From Fratercula arctica (taxonomy: Eukaryota > Chordata > Aves > Charadriiformes > Alcidae): DNA of 64,000 nucleotides. The stretch covers positions 8,740,100 through 8,804,099 of the forward strand of contig CANTUZ010000025.1 in NCBI GenBank assembly GCA_947846985.1, written 5' to 3'. Positions 31,911-42,663 of the stretch are shown piece by piece (the stretch's first letter is position 1; every line of letters begins with the position of its first letter). A program made the position numbers and the translations under genes. The notes under the pieces were generated by a model, which was not told the origin of the DNA, searched no databases, and was given only the letters and a program-made list of their open reading frames with translations.

Positions 31911-33398
31911 CTAATCACCTCCCTGTCCTCCATGTGCCTTAGCATAGCTTCTAGGAGGATCTGTTCCATGATCTTCCCAGGCACAGAGGTGAGGCTGACC
32001 GGTCAGGTAGTTCCCAGGGTCCTCCTTTCTACCCTTTTTAAAAATGGGTGCGATGTTTCTCTTTTTCCAGTCACCAGGGACTTTACCTGACTGCCACGAC
32101 TTTTCAAATATCATGGAGAGTGGCTTGGCAACTACATCAGCCAATTCCCTCAGGACTCTGGGGTGCATCTCATCGGGTCCCATAGACTTGTGTATATTCA
32201 GGTTCCTCAGGTGGTCACGAACCTTGTCTTCACTTACAGTGGGAGGGACTTTGTCCCCCAGGTCCCCGTCTTGCAATCTTTCAACTCGGGAGGTGTGAGG
32301 AGAGAGGCTGGCAGTGAAGACCGAGGCAAAAAAGTTGTTGAGAACCTCAGCCTTCTCCTCATCCATTGTTACTAGTTTGCCATTCTTGGTCATCAGGGAG
32401 GGCACGCTTTCTTTAACCTTCCTTTTCTGGTTGACATACCTGTAGAAGCCCTCCTTGTTATTCTTAGCATCCCTTGCCAAGTTCAGCTCCAGACGCGCCT
32501 TGGCCTTCCTGACCTCATCCCTACACTCTTCCCAGGACACCTGATGCTGCTTGAACTGCCTGTGCAGTTCCTTCTTGCCTTTTAGTTTGACCAGCAGGTC
32601 CCAGCTCAGCCATGCTGGTCTCCTCCCTTTCTTACTTGATTTCTTACACCTGGGGACTGAGAGCTCTTGTGCTCTATGGAAAGCATCCTTGAAGATCTGC
32701 CAGCTCTGTTCTGCCCCCTTGTCCCTGAGGACCATTTCCCAGGGGGTCCTATTGACTAACTCCTTGAAGAGCTGGAGGTTTGCTTTCCTAAAATTCAGGG
32801 TCCTGACTAGGCTCCTCGTCTGGCACGTATCCCTCAGGACCGTGAGCTCCACCAGTGCGTGGTCACTGCAGTCCAGGCTGCCTCCAATCTTGACATCCCC
32901 GATGAGCTCACTTGCATTGGTGACTATGAGGTCCGGTATGGCATCCCCTCGGGTAGGGCTGTCTATTTCCTGTCTTAAGAAGTTATCGTCGAGGCACTCC
33001 AGGAACCGCCTGGATTGTCTACAGCTTGCCGTGTTACTTTTCCAGCAGATGTCGAGGTGGTTGAAATCCCCCAGCAGGACGAGAGCCTTCGAGCGCAATG
33101 CCTCCTGTAGCTGGAGGAAGAAGGCTTCATCAGTAGGTTCCCCTTGATCAGGCGGCCTGTAGTAGACGCCAACCACAAAGTTCCCCTTATTGCCTCGGCC
33201 TCTAATTCCTACCCATAAGCTTTCGACTGCCTCTTGGCTGTTCTTTAGGGACATCTCTTCACACTCTATCCATTCCTTAACATAGAGGGCAACACCTCCG
33301 CCCCTCCTTCCTCGCCTGTCCCTTCTGAACAGCCTGTAGCCATCGATAGCCACGGGCCAGTCATAGGATTCGTCCCACCAGGTTTCAGTAATGGCCAC
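31911..33398 (-). pseudogene. CR1 ORF2 endonuclease and N-terminal RT (495 open codons)
   Basis: Apurinic-type endonuclease landmarks [22 protein letters not shown] and SDHALVEL are present. RT start landmarks follow ([18 protein letters not shown], and [13 protein letters not shown]). The ORF starts at an internal ATG within the endonuclease; the true CR1 start would be further upstream. It is frameshifted after 31990. Confidence 0.85.
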
Positions 33399-33742
33399 TA
33401 TGTCCTAGCTTTCTAGCAGCATGGTAGCTTCCAACTCCTCCTGTTTGTTGCCTGTGCTGCGTGCATTCGTGTAGAGGCACTTCAGCTGGGCTGTTGGCTG
33501 TGACGCCTTCTTAGAGGAGCATCCCTTGGGGTGTTTCACAGGTGTTTCCCTGCTGACTCGGACTACCTCAGGAGCCCCTGGCTCGTCTCCCTAAGACTTT
33601 GGCTGCGATGTAGCATCCCCAGCGTGCCTCGGGGAAACAGGTCAAAGGTCCTTACTAGCACCCCGTCCCTCTATCCCTGACGTGTTGTCCCACAGCTTGT
33701 CACAGACAAGCCTAATATTATCATCCCCCTCCCCCTTCACAT

Positions 33743-34300
33743 CTAGTTTAAAGCCCTGTCGATCAGCTCCGCAATCTCTTGGGCAAAGACCCTCTTCCCC
33801 CTTTGAGAAAGGCGTTTCCCATTTGATGCTAATAAGCCTGGTGCCACATAGGCCATCCCATTATCAAAAAACCCAAAATTGTGGTGGCGACACCAGCCAC
33901 GGAGCCACGTATTAATGGACTGGATCCGTCTGTTCCTTCCAATATCACTGCCTGCAACCGGAAGGAGTGAGGAGAAGATAACCTGTGCCCCAGACTCTCT
34001 TACCAACCTTCCCAAGGCCCTGAAGTCCCCCTTGATTGCTCTTGGTCTGTGAGTCACAGCTTCGTCTCCACCTACATGGAAAATCAGTAACAGGTAATAG
34101 TCCGAGGACTGTATCAAACTAGGGAGTTTCCTAGTTATGTCCTTAACCTGGGCTCCAGGAATACAGCAGACTTCCCTGTGAGGAGGATCTACCCGGCATA
34201 TTGGACCCTCTGTTCCCCTCAGGATGGAGTCACCAATGGCTACAACCCTTCTTTTCTTCCTTGTGGGTGTGGTGATGATACAGGCGGTACACCTTTCTGA
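33743..34300 (-). pseudogene. CR1 ORF1 esterase (SGNH type), catalytic His block lost
   Basis: The minus frame contains GDSIL near 34235, the nucleophile block of SGNH esterases known from CR1 ORF1. It also has LLLIFHVGGDEA and a C-terminal end RALN. The usual DxxH block near the end reads NGKRLS, so the catalytic Asp/His pair is missing. Confidence 0.75.
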
Positions 34301-34332
34301 CTGTGGAGATGTCTCTAGTGTAGATTGCCCGT

Positions 34333-34592
34333 CATAATGGCTTTAAACTGAAAGAGGGGAATTTTAGATTAGATATTAGGAAGAAATTCTTTACTGTGAG
34401 GGTGGTGGGACACTGGAACAGGTTGCCCAGGGAAGTTGTCAATGCCCCTTCCATGGAAATGTTCAAGACCAGGCTGGATGGGGCTTTGAGCAACCTGGTC
34501 TAGTGGAAGGTGTCCCTGTGCATGTCAGGGGGGTTGGAACAAGATGATCTTTACCGTCCCTTCCAACCCAAACCATTCTATGATTATATGAA
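34333..34592 (+). mobile_element. CR1 LINE 3' fragment, head-to-head with the previous CR1
   Basis: Encodes [23 protein letters not shown] C-terminal residues and ends with the CR1 3' UTR (AACCATTCTATGATTATATG). Orientation is plus, opposite to the CR1 on its left. Confidence 0.85.
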
Positions 34593-34705
34593 ATCCAATC
34601 TCTCACTAGTCCTTTTTCTGTACTGCTGCAACAACCATACTGCATCCGAAATTGCTGTGCTCTGCTCCCCTTTTAGTGCAGGAATCCTCACATGGACTAT
34701 AATGC

Positions 34706-35172
34706 AGTGAAATGCCGAAATCAGGACTCAATAGTCTTGGTGACTATTAAGCAGGTATTCTTTATTGCAGTGCTGGGTGCACAGGGGATCGCTCCACCTA
34801 ATGTGCGCGCCGTAAAGGATTAGTTAGCTTAAATACATGCCATATATACATATTCACGAGGTTTCCGAGAAATGATTAACATATTCATTAACTCATTACT
34901 ATAGGTTACTACCCACTCCCCCATGCGCACTATAGTCTCTCGGTGGTCTTCAGAGACATCTGGTGGTCGTTTACTTCTTTCACTCCTCTTTATCGCTGTG
35001 AACCGCAGTCATCTATTTCTTTGTTCTTGCAGATGAATCAACAGGACTGGTTTGACTGGTTCTGCATGCCTCATTGATCGGGGGGCCCCCTGTTCTTAGA
35101 GATAAATTTCTTCTACAAGGTTACATTATCCTAGGGCATTCTGTTCTCAGAGATAAGTTCTGACATTTCACA
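34706..35172 (-). repeat. Probable solo LTR, same lineage as 29547-30005
   Basis: Inverted ends (GTGAAATG...CATTTCAC). Minus strand carries AATAAAG near 34760. No matching target duplication was found, so limits are tentative. Confidence 0.55.
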
Positions 35173-35417
35173 ACTGTTACATCCGCTGCTTGTTTAACGC
35201 TTTAAGAAATCAAGTTCTCGCATCAACTAGAGCCAGCATAGTTGGCTGTGTAGTACTGCTTGGCATTAGGGAATCATACAGATGGCAGGGAGCATGGCCA
35301 GATGACATTGCTAAACTGGCAATGCACTGCCAGAACAGGCTCTAGGCAACTGTTACAAAAAGTGGGAATTCAGTGGCTGCAGCTCTCCAAATATTTCTCC
35401 TTTATTTCCAAAGGTCC

Positions 35418-35684
35418 TGTGGATCTTGGATAATGAGGTGAAGTCTCTGTGCTCAAAGAGCAATTAAGACTGGCTTTGCTATCTCTTGCCAGCCCAGGGG
35501 AGTGGAGACGACTCTGGCTGTCACAGGATGCAGATAAGGAGGGAGCCCTGTGTAGGCAGGACAGCCCTGCTTTTCAGTCAGCAAAGACAGTAAAATCAAG
35601 ATAACAGAGACTTTGTGTAGTTCTTTGTTTCTTCAAAAGGCTACCATGCCCGATGACTGACCTTTGCCTCATTACCTGTGAAAT
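35418..35684 (+). repeat. ERV-3 5' LTR remnant (U3 only)
   Basis: Begins TGTGGATCTTGGATAATGAGG and follows the 3' LTR to about CCTGTGAAAT, then breaks. The rest of the LTR and all gag-pol are deleted. Confidence 0.85.
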
Positions 35685-35755
35685 ACACCGAATTAGTACC
35701 AGATGGGCGGTACCTACCTTTTAACTTAACTCTGCCAGTCAGAATACAACTGAGC

Positions 35756-35779
35756 ATTCTCTTTTGGTTTACTTTGCAG
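35756..35779 (+). promoter_or_regulatory. Predicted splice acceptor of ERV-3
   Basis: A T-rich tract ends TTTGCAG at 35779. It aligns with the ERV-1 acceptor at 5446-5469; both follow GTCA...ACGAG/ACTGAGCA-type sequence. Confidence 0.6.
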
Positions 35780-35919
35780 AAACACTGACGACAACAAATT
35801 GCACCTGGGACCACGGCCTATCCTACACAGAGTTGGAGTGTCCTCAAGGCTCGCTAATAGCTCTAACAATCTGACTTGCTTTCATAGTGTTGATAATAGT
35901 TTGGCAACCGAAATTTTAA
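35780..35919 (+). pseudogene. ERV-3 copy of the membrane micro-ORF
   Basis: In frame from the acceptor: NCTW at 35797, LEC and QG at about 35836-35856, a hydrophobic run, and a final PKF before TAA at 35917. One TGA (35872-35874) interrupts the hydrophobic run, and the position of the ERV-1 ATG reads ACA, so this copy is inactive or uses another start. The env ATG follows the stop by 5 nt (35925). The frame otherwise stays open over its whole length despite divergence, which argues for past coding. Confidence 0.6.
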
Positions 35920-35924
35920 CCACG

Positions 35925-37418
35925 ATGCTGGTAAAATATAGTTTGGGTATTCTATTGTTGTCTACCTGTGGATGGGGTTTTTCCACAAACCTTGTATTGC
36001 AATTGATCCGTGCTTTTGGGCATATACATAATGTCAGTCAAATAATGGCATGTTTGCCTCTGCCCAAGTCCGCTGCTTCACCTTTGGACTGGGGAATTTT
36101 AACCCCTGATCTAAATTGAACCTTTACAGCCATGACAAAAACTAGCATAGGCAAGATGAAGTTTGGAAACACTACAATATATTCTCTCGGCTGGTCACAC
36201 ATTGACCAGAAAGAGACCTGCTGGGAAGGTAAATATTCCCATGCAACAATCAAAACCACATGTGACAAATTTCCCTGGGGAATGCACTTACCCAAAATAT
36301 GGGAAGAACCCCGAACGGGTGACTGGCATTACATGCAGACTACCGACTGGTGCATTGATTGGGATGGGACCATTGGACCATCAAAGACCCTTGTTGATGT
36401 ATATACCAATTTTAACATTTCTTGTTCCATTAAACCAAAAAGCTATAATTGGAATTGTACCAAAGTTTACAATTGCACTAGCAATTGGGCCCGAAAGCTC
36501 GAGCCCTTCGCCTGGGTTGTATTTGCCATAAATATACCACTCCTATCAATGACACCTGGTCACGTTTGACAGTTAAGGATAAATTGTAAAAAGCTAACAT
36601 TGCCTTCTATGGGACGCACTGTTTGGGTTAGTAGTGATGGAACATGGACTACCGATTGGCCAGTGGAAGGCCCATGATGCCAACACACATTGGGATTGTT
36701 GACACTCTGTCCTCTCTGGCAAAAACAACCCCTTGTGCCACCCCTATGGGGGCAGATCAAATGGGAACCAGGAGACCCTTGGCAGCATCTGACCACAGGA
36801 ACTGTAGTTGGATGGACTTTGGAATCCATCTTTACACCCCAGATAATGGCTTTCCAGAATTGCATGATGCTGTATAACCTTACAGGACAAATTGAAGGAT
36901 TGGCTAATGTGACTCAGGTTGGACTGGAAAAATTAAATGAACAGCTGCAGGCAACATCGAGAATGACATTGCAAAATACACTAGCATTAGATCTGCTATT
37001 GCTGCATGAAAATGGAGCGTGCGGATATTTGAACTTAGTAAATTATACTTGTTGTGTTCATATATCAAATGTGACTAAAGATCTTGATGAACAACTAGAT
37101 CACATAAAACGCGTGGCAAAGGCCAGCCATGAATTGAGAAAAGGGATGGACACAACAGGGTTGAATAAACTGTTACACAGATTGGGATTTTCACTATCAG
37201 GATGGCTTGCTTCTTTATTGCAGTCTGTGATTATTGTAGTCATTGTAGTCATTGCTTTTTGTATGATATTGGCTTGTGTCAAATCTATGTTGACCCGGGT
37301 GTTAATTCATCAGGTGCAGATGATCTCTGGCTGGACAGAATTGAAGGTGAGTCCTGGAGTGGAGGACGAGAAGTCTAATGTAAGGGATACCCCCAAAACT
37401 GATTTTATGAGAGTGTGA
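35925..37418 (+). pseudogene. env: ERV-3 env, CX9CC-type TM
   Basis: A signal peptide (LGILLLSTCGWGF) opens the frame, which stops with TGA at 36117-36119. Further SU with many N-glycosylation sites follows to 36569 in a shifted frame. The TM part (36690-37418) is open: a heptad region LQNTLALDLLLLHENGAC, then CGYLNLVNYTCC, a Trp/Leu membrane-proximal part, and an anchor (about 37215-37275) rich in Ile and Val, with a ~40 residue tail. The double-Cys motif marks a covalently linked SU-TM type, unlike ERV-1 env. Confidence 0.8.
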
Positions 37419-37460
37419 TTTGGATTTAGATTGGAGTGACTATAATCATGGGGTGGATAA

Positions 37461-38230
37461 TGTGGAACTTGGATAACGAGGTGAAGTCTCTGTGCTCAAA
37501 GAGCAATTAAGACTGGCCTTGCTATCTCTTGTGCAACCCAGGGTCTGGCTATCACAGGATGCAGATAAGGAGGGAGCCCTGTGTAGGCAGGACAGCCCTG
37601 CTTTTCATCAGCAAAGACAGTAAAGTCAAGATAACAGAGACTTTGTGTAGTTCTTTGTTTCCTTGAGAGGCTACCATGCCCAATAATTGACCTTTGCCTC
37701 ATTACCTGTGAAATGCATATTAAAGTTGACACACTCTGAATATGCTAATGAAGATTTTAGAGATCATGCTAAACATATATGACTATAGCACTTGTCTCTC
37801 CACCCAAATCATACTACATGTCACCTAGGGGAGGGAAACCTTGTAATTTTGGGGATAAAAAGATGGAGAAAATGACTGTTAAACCGGGAGAGAAGAACCT
37901 TGATACCTGATGGACCAGTTGACGGGTTGCGTTCTCTTCCTCCACCCCAGGCAGGGACGCCTCTCTGGGTAAGCGCTGCGCCTTTCACCCTCTCGTGAAT
38001 GTTACCCCCAGGTTGTTGTATTATTATTATTTTTGCTAGCAATATTAACCTTAATTAGTAGCGCTAGTGTAGTTAGTGAATTTATCAACATCAATCTCTA
38101 ATCTGTTCTGTCGCTCTCAACGAATAACTAATTTCAATTTTCCTGAATCTGGTTCAGTGAAAGTCCTTTGCTGGGACTCGGATAGACAAATCAGTGAAAG
38201 TCCTAGGACTCTGACAGACAAATATCAAAA
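37461..38230 (+). repeat. ERV-3 3' LTR
   Basis: Starts TGTGGAACTTGG. TATA-like GATAAAAAG is near 37854. The stretch CAGGGACGCCTCTCTGGGTAAG (37952 to 37973 with a donor GT at 37969) matches the ERV-1 LTR at 8922-8941. The end is approximate; a repeated GTGAAAGTCC lies at 38157 and 38193. Confidence 0.65.
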
Positions 38231-39224
38231 CTACATTCCTTTTAATGTGACAGGTCCTTGGCACCTAACTCCCCTTAGAATAGCAGTATCTGTTATGTAT
38301 AATGATACATGTGCTTATCACTGATCATGACATATCATCACTTTTTCTACAGTTTAGTGGCCAGAGTGCTTCCAGGAAAAGACTGTTTCTCCCAGTCAGC
38401 ATATGACTATTGTGAATCCCATTCTCCTGCATCTAATCTTCTCTCTTCTAGATAGAGGGAATCTAAGTCCTATTTTGAATTACAGTTCCCTTGGTAAATG
38501 CCTAACTTGAAGATCTGAGTATGTCGATAACTTGAGCCCTTTGGAATCATGATCCTTCATGAATCCAGCTCCTAGAAAGCAACTGTTGTTTGTACTTCTG
38601 AAAAAATCCCATTTCAATGTTCTAAAAGCAGATACAGCTTGATGAGGCTACCATTCAATACATTCTGGGATGCTCTGTAAAAATGAAATAGAGTTAAATG
38701 CAATTAAAACTGCTGTCTATTTTAAAACTTTTTAATATTTAATGAATGCAATAGTATGTATGAATGTGCTGTTTTTTTAATATTTTACAATATATAGGGA
38801 GAAGGTATAATTATAGTACTAAGCATATTAAAACCATAGCATATCAAAGTAAATACCTGGAGATACTTCTCTTTCCCATTAAATAGTCATAAGGAAAAAT
38901 ATTTGAAGAAATGTTTTCCCTTTCTATGTCAATTTATACCAGTTGTCTAAGAATCTTCCTGCAATCATTATTATAACCTAGGTAACATAGTTATGATTTT
39001 ACTAGTTATTTTTATATAGGAAACCAGCAGGTTTCTCATTTATTTTTATATTGGTAAATAGATTTCTAATTTAATATTATAAACAGATTTATTGCAAGCT
39101 AGCACTTTCAAGTAGTGGATGTCAAAATTAATTGAAATTTACTGCAATAATATATCAACAAGAATAGAAAAATAATAGTTTCATAAAGCCACCAACAGAA
39201 GTCAATTATTAAAGTCACCCTACC
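38231..39224. other. No gene seen; AT-rich
   Basis: A short open frame to 38324 continues from the LTR end but shows no recognisable domain. Confidence 0.5.
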
Positions 39225-39355
39225 AGCTCAAGAGGTCTCTGCCAGGATGGTGGGCACTCGCCTCAGAGCTAAAACCAGTGTTTCTACAGAGAAAGCCCCT
39301 GTGATGTCTAACACTTCTACCCAGACGAAACTGGTAAGAAAGGAGACAAGTACAG

Positions 39356-39688
39356 ATGGTAGGTTGCAATGAGTGCCCAGACTCTTCTCCTGGAGAAAAG
39401 GAAAGTACCTGCAAAAGCTGTGCACAGGCTGATGATCTGTTCCATCAGGTGGCTGAGCTGCAGAAAACAGTTAAAAGGCTATGCAGTATTAGAGGGGCTG
39501 AGACGGAGATAGATAAGTGGTTTCAGAACCATGTTCCTGTGGCGGATGTCACAGATAATGAGGCACCTTGGACCCTGGTGACCCACAAAAGCAGGACTAT
39601 GCTTCAGCCCCCACCCTCCAGCATTACAACTATAAACAGAGATGAAGCTTTAACAGCTGTAGACACCCACAAGCACAATGAGTGCTAG
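39356..39688 (+). pseudogene. CR1 ORF1 N-terminal part with Cys pairs and coiled coil
   Basis: Contains CNEC...CKSC, a CX2C-x12-CX2C zinc-binding-like pattern, then a heptad stretch (LFHQVAELQKTVKRL). It is frameshifted from the upstream ATG frame at 39247. Confidence 0.6.
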
Positions 39689-39689
39689 T

Positions 39690-40185
39690 AGTGGGCGACT
39701 CCCTGTTAAAGGGCACAGAGGCACCCATCTGCCATCCTGACAGGGAGTCACATGAGGTATGCTGCCTCCTGGGAGCTAAGGTTTGAGATGTTGCCGAGAG
39801 TGTGTCACAACTTGTCAAGAGCACAGACTACTAACCACTGTTACTCTTTCATGTGGGCATGAAGGACACTGCAAGCCGGAACCTGGGCAGAATCAAGGAA
39901 GACTATAAAGCCCTGGGGGTGCAAGTGAAAAAAATTGGTGCCCAAGTCATCTTTTTCTCCATTTTACCAGTCAGAGGAAAGGGAGCAGCCAGAAATGGGC
40001 GGATAATGCATATCAACTCCTGGCTACGCGGCTGGTGCCATCGTGAGGGTTTTGGCTTTTATGACAATGGGACATTCTTCGATGACTATAGCCTGTTAGG
40101 GAGGGATGGGATCCACCTGTCTAGAAGGGGCAAGGGAATCTTTGGCAGCAGGCTGGCCAACTTGATGAGGTGGGCTTTAAACTGA
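39690..40185 (+). pseudogene. CR1 ORF1 esterase with catalytic blocks kept
   Basis: GDSLL near 39694 is the SGNH nucleophile block, and GRDGIHLS near 40105 supplies the Asp and His. Two stops (about 39785 and 39830) interrupt the middle. The SGNH fold of CR1 ORF1 is established knowledge; activity of this copy is not expected. Confidence 0.75.
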
Positions 40186-41217
40186 ATGACTCGGGGGGTG
40201 GTGTCCAGAGTAGCAATGCTCATGCCATTGCAACAAACCGGGGACTAAGCCAGGCCAACCAGAGCAGTGACAAATGTTCCTTAGCTGCATCTCAAGATGA
40301 GATACAGAAGACTGCTCACCTCAGCTCGAATTGACATTGGCCAGAGATGTCAAAAACTACAAGAAAGGGTTCTTCACGTACCTAAACAACAAGCAGAAAC
40401 AGAAGGAAAATATTGGCCCACTGTTAAACAGGAGAGGGGAATTAGTCACCAACAACGCTGAAAAGGCAGAGGTTCTCAACACTTTCTTCTCCTCTGTTTT
40501 TACCAGCACTGTTGGGCCCCAGGCCTTGGGAACAACAATCCAGGTTGATGCAATCACAGACTCACTGTCAGTGAAGGACAGTTGGTATATGAACTGTTAC
40601 AGGAGCTTGATCCCTACAAATCGATGGGCCCTGACGTTATCCACCCAAAGGTGTTAAGAGAGCTGGTTGATGTTGTTGTGAGGATGCTCTCCATAATCTT
40701 TGAGAAGTCGTGGAGATTGGGGGACATCCCAGAAGACTGGAAGAAGGCTAATGTCACCCCCATCTACAAGAAGGGCTTAAAGAAGGATCCAGGAAATTAT
40801 AGGCCCATCAGTCTTACTTCAGTCCCTGGGAAAGTTATGGAACGAATCCTCCTGGGGGCTATCACAAGTCAAATGAAGCACGTGATTGGGAAAAGACAGC
40901 ATGGATTCACCAAGGGCAAATCATGCTTGACAAACCTGATTGCCTTCTACGACAAAGTAACCTGCTTGGTTGATGTGGGGTGAGCAGCGGATATTGTCTA
41001 CCTGGATTTCTCCAAGGCTTTTGATGTGGTTCCCCACAGCTTCCTCCTAGAGAAACTGATGCATTAAGGTCTAGACAAGTGGTCTGTGTGGTGGGTGGGG
41101 AACTGGCTGACGGGCCGCACCCAGAGGGTGGTGGTAAACAGCTCCTTTTCAAACTGGCAAGCTGTCACAAGTGGGGTCCCCCAGGGATCCTATATTGGGC
41201 CCAATGCTGTTTAATAT

Positions 41218-41563
41218 TGTCCTGGTTCCGGCAGGGACAGGGTTAAGTATTCCATGCCATGTGAGCCACGCCCACCCTGAGATTAAAAGGAGGGAGGGGG
41301 CGAGCAGTTGGGTTCGGAGCGGGCTGGCCCGTCCCGGGGCCGGACCGGCGGGGAGTGGCGGGGAGCGGCGGTTCCGTATTCGCGTCTGTATATTTCTCTG
41401 TCGGTGTTATTGTTGTTGTTTTCTTGTTCCCTTTGCTGTTCTGTTAAACTGCCTTTGTCTCAACCCAAGAGTTTTGCCTTTTTCTTTTGATCCTTCCCGT
41501 ACCGGGAAGCGCTGGGCGAGCGACACGTGGTTCTTTGTTGCCATCTGAGGCCAAACCACGACA
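41218..41563 (+). repeat. ERV-2 (+) 5' LTR
   Basis: TGTCCTGG...CCACGACA, 346 bp. GATTAAAAGG near 41281 is TATA-like. A GC-rich stretch at 41290-41375 carries a 10 bp duplication absent from the 3' LTR. Confidence 0.95.
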
Positions 41564-41571
41564 GTCCTTTT

Positions 41572-41589
41572 TGGTGCCCAACGTGGGGC
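41572..41589 (+). other. Primer binding site, tRNA-Lys1,2 type
   Basis: TGGTGCCCAACGTGGGGC matches the Lys1,2 complement except position 4. Confidence 0.9.
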
Positions 41590-41666
41590 TCGAAGGGTTG
41601 AGACAACGACAGAATCCAACTAGAGCTTGAAAAAACGAATTTGTTAGGTAAATAGTCACGGTCACT

Positions 41667-42663
41667 ATGTTGCTTAGTTTGTTCTCATGGCTGTGTTATG
41701 TAAATTCCTATGTGTTTTATGCACTCCCTGTGATGATATTTGTTACTTCTGGGAGGGGGATGAGGATTATCATTTTACTGTCCTGTGCAATATCGGCTTA
41801 TGATATGATAACATCACTTGTTAGACAGTTACTTTGGGGCGTTTATGTGATATTGCTCTCCTGTCCGTACATTGGGCACCACCTCTCAGAATTCATTAAT
41901 AATTACACCCAGTCTATGGGGGAAACAGGGGGGGGACACTTTCCCCAGCTCTTTGGCCTCCCTTTTCTCCTTTGAGTCAGGTATGACAGCTTTTGAGAAT
42001 TTTGAATATCCTTGGGATGCTCAAACCAGCATGTTCCTAGTGTTATGTTTGCTGAATATGTTCCAGGTCTCGTTTAGGGTTAAACAACTATTTAAGACTA
42101 CCACCCAGAGATCTGCTCCAAGGCTGGACAGTCAGGGGTGGCATGGCAGGTGGGAGAACATGGGCAGGCACTTAGAGAACTTCTCACCTCCAATGGTCTG
42201 GGACTTCACCCCTGAACAATTACAGGACCCTGATAGAATAGTAGAATATCTGAAGGGAAAATGCTGTGGCTATTCTAGAGAGGCACAACTCACCGCACTG
42301 TGCTGGGCCCTGGCTAGTGTCTACCAGGCACTGCTCAGTGCTATGCAGCACCCTCAGGAGAAAGAGACAGAGACCAGACCAGCAGGCGCTGCGGCCCCTG
42401 CGGCAGGCGCTGTGGTTGCTGTGGCCCCTGTGGCAGGTGCTGCTGCGACGGGCACTGCGGCTACTGCGACCCCTGCGACGGGCACTGCGGCTACTGCGAC
42501 CCCTGCGACAGGCACTGCGGCTACTGCAACCCCGGTGACAGCCACTGCTGCTGAACCAGGGAACCAACCCGTGCCAGTATCCGTTGCCCCCATACAAAAG
42601 AAGAAGTACACAAAGAAATCAGTTCACTTAGTAAGAGATGACGATGAACCAGGGCCATCATGA
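41667..42663 (+). pseudogene. gag: ERV-2 (+) ORF1, multi-pass gag-like protein, frameshifted
   Basis: Same protein as the intact minus-strand copy (56640-57635). An extra G in the run at 41928-41935 shifts the frame after residue about 90. The first ~75 residues are strongly hydrophobic. The second part (from 41872 frame) has SPPMVWDFTPEQLQDPD and a CCGYSREAQLT block, then Ala/Pro/Thr repeats and a basic KKKYTKK. Ends at TGA 42661-42663. Confidence 0.75.
42450..42540 (+). repeat. 30 bp tandem repeat coding Ala/Thr/Pro
   Basis: Three units of the form GGCACTGCGGCTACTGCGAC plus CCCTGCGAC. The minus-strand copy has fewer and more diverged units (56770-56870). Confidence 0.85.

Larger units (their letters stand above)
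30625..34332 (-). mobile_element. CR1 LINE, nearly complete, minus strand
   Basis: 3' end on the left shows the tandem AATCATAG octamer (30625-30645) and the CR1 3' UTR. Reading leftward: ORF1 esterase (33743-34300), ORF2 endonuclease and RT (33398 to 30713). At about 3.7 kb it is the longest CR1 here. The 5' junction at 34332 meets a CR1 3' fragment in the opposite orientation. Confidence 0.9.
35418..38230 (+). mobile_element. ERV-3: env-only ERV remnant between LTR copies
   Basis: The LTR U3 sequence at 35418-35684 recurs at 37461-37715 in the same orientation. Between them lie a splice acceptor, the micro-ORF, and an env; gag and pol are gone. The polypurine-like tract before the 3' LTR (GGGGTGGATAA) is close to that of ERV-1. 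Related to ERV-1 in LTR R region, acceptor and micro-ORF, but not in env. Confidence 0.8.
39225..41217 (+). mobile_element. CR1 LINE 5' part, interrupted by ERV-2
   Basis: Holds ORF1 (from about 39247), an esterase (39690-40185), and RT up to SGVPQGS (41170). The endonuclease is missing: sequence jumps from the ORF1 stop (40185) to the RT N-terminus near 40331. The element resumes at 47476 after the ERV. Confidence 0.85.

Noticed and set aside
38076..38324. Env-like frame with an NVT site after the ERV-3 LTR
   Set aside because: Starts inside LTR sequence, and no further env landmark follows.
41171..41548. 125-codon frame across the CR1/LTR junction
   Set aside because: Chimeric reading from CR1 into LTR; no start or domain of its own.
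42220..42597. Arg/Cys-rich minus-strand frame opposite the ERV-2 first ORF
   Set aside because: It is the reverse reading of the GC-rich Ala/Pro/Thr repeat; its composition follows from the repeat.
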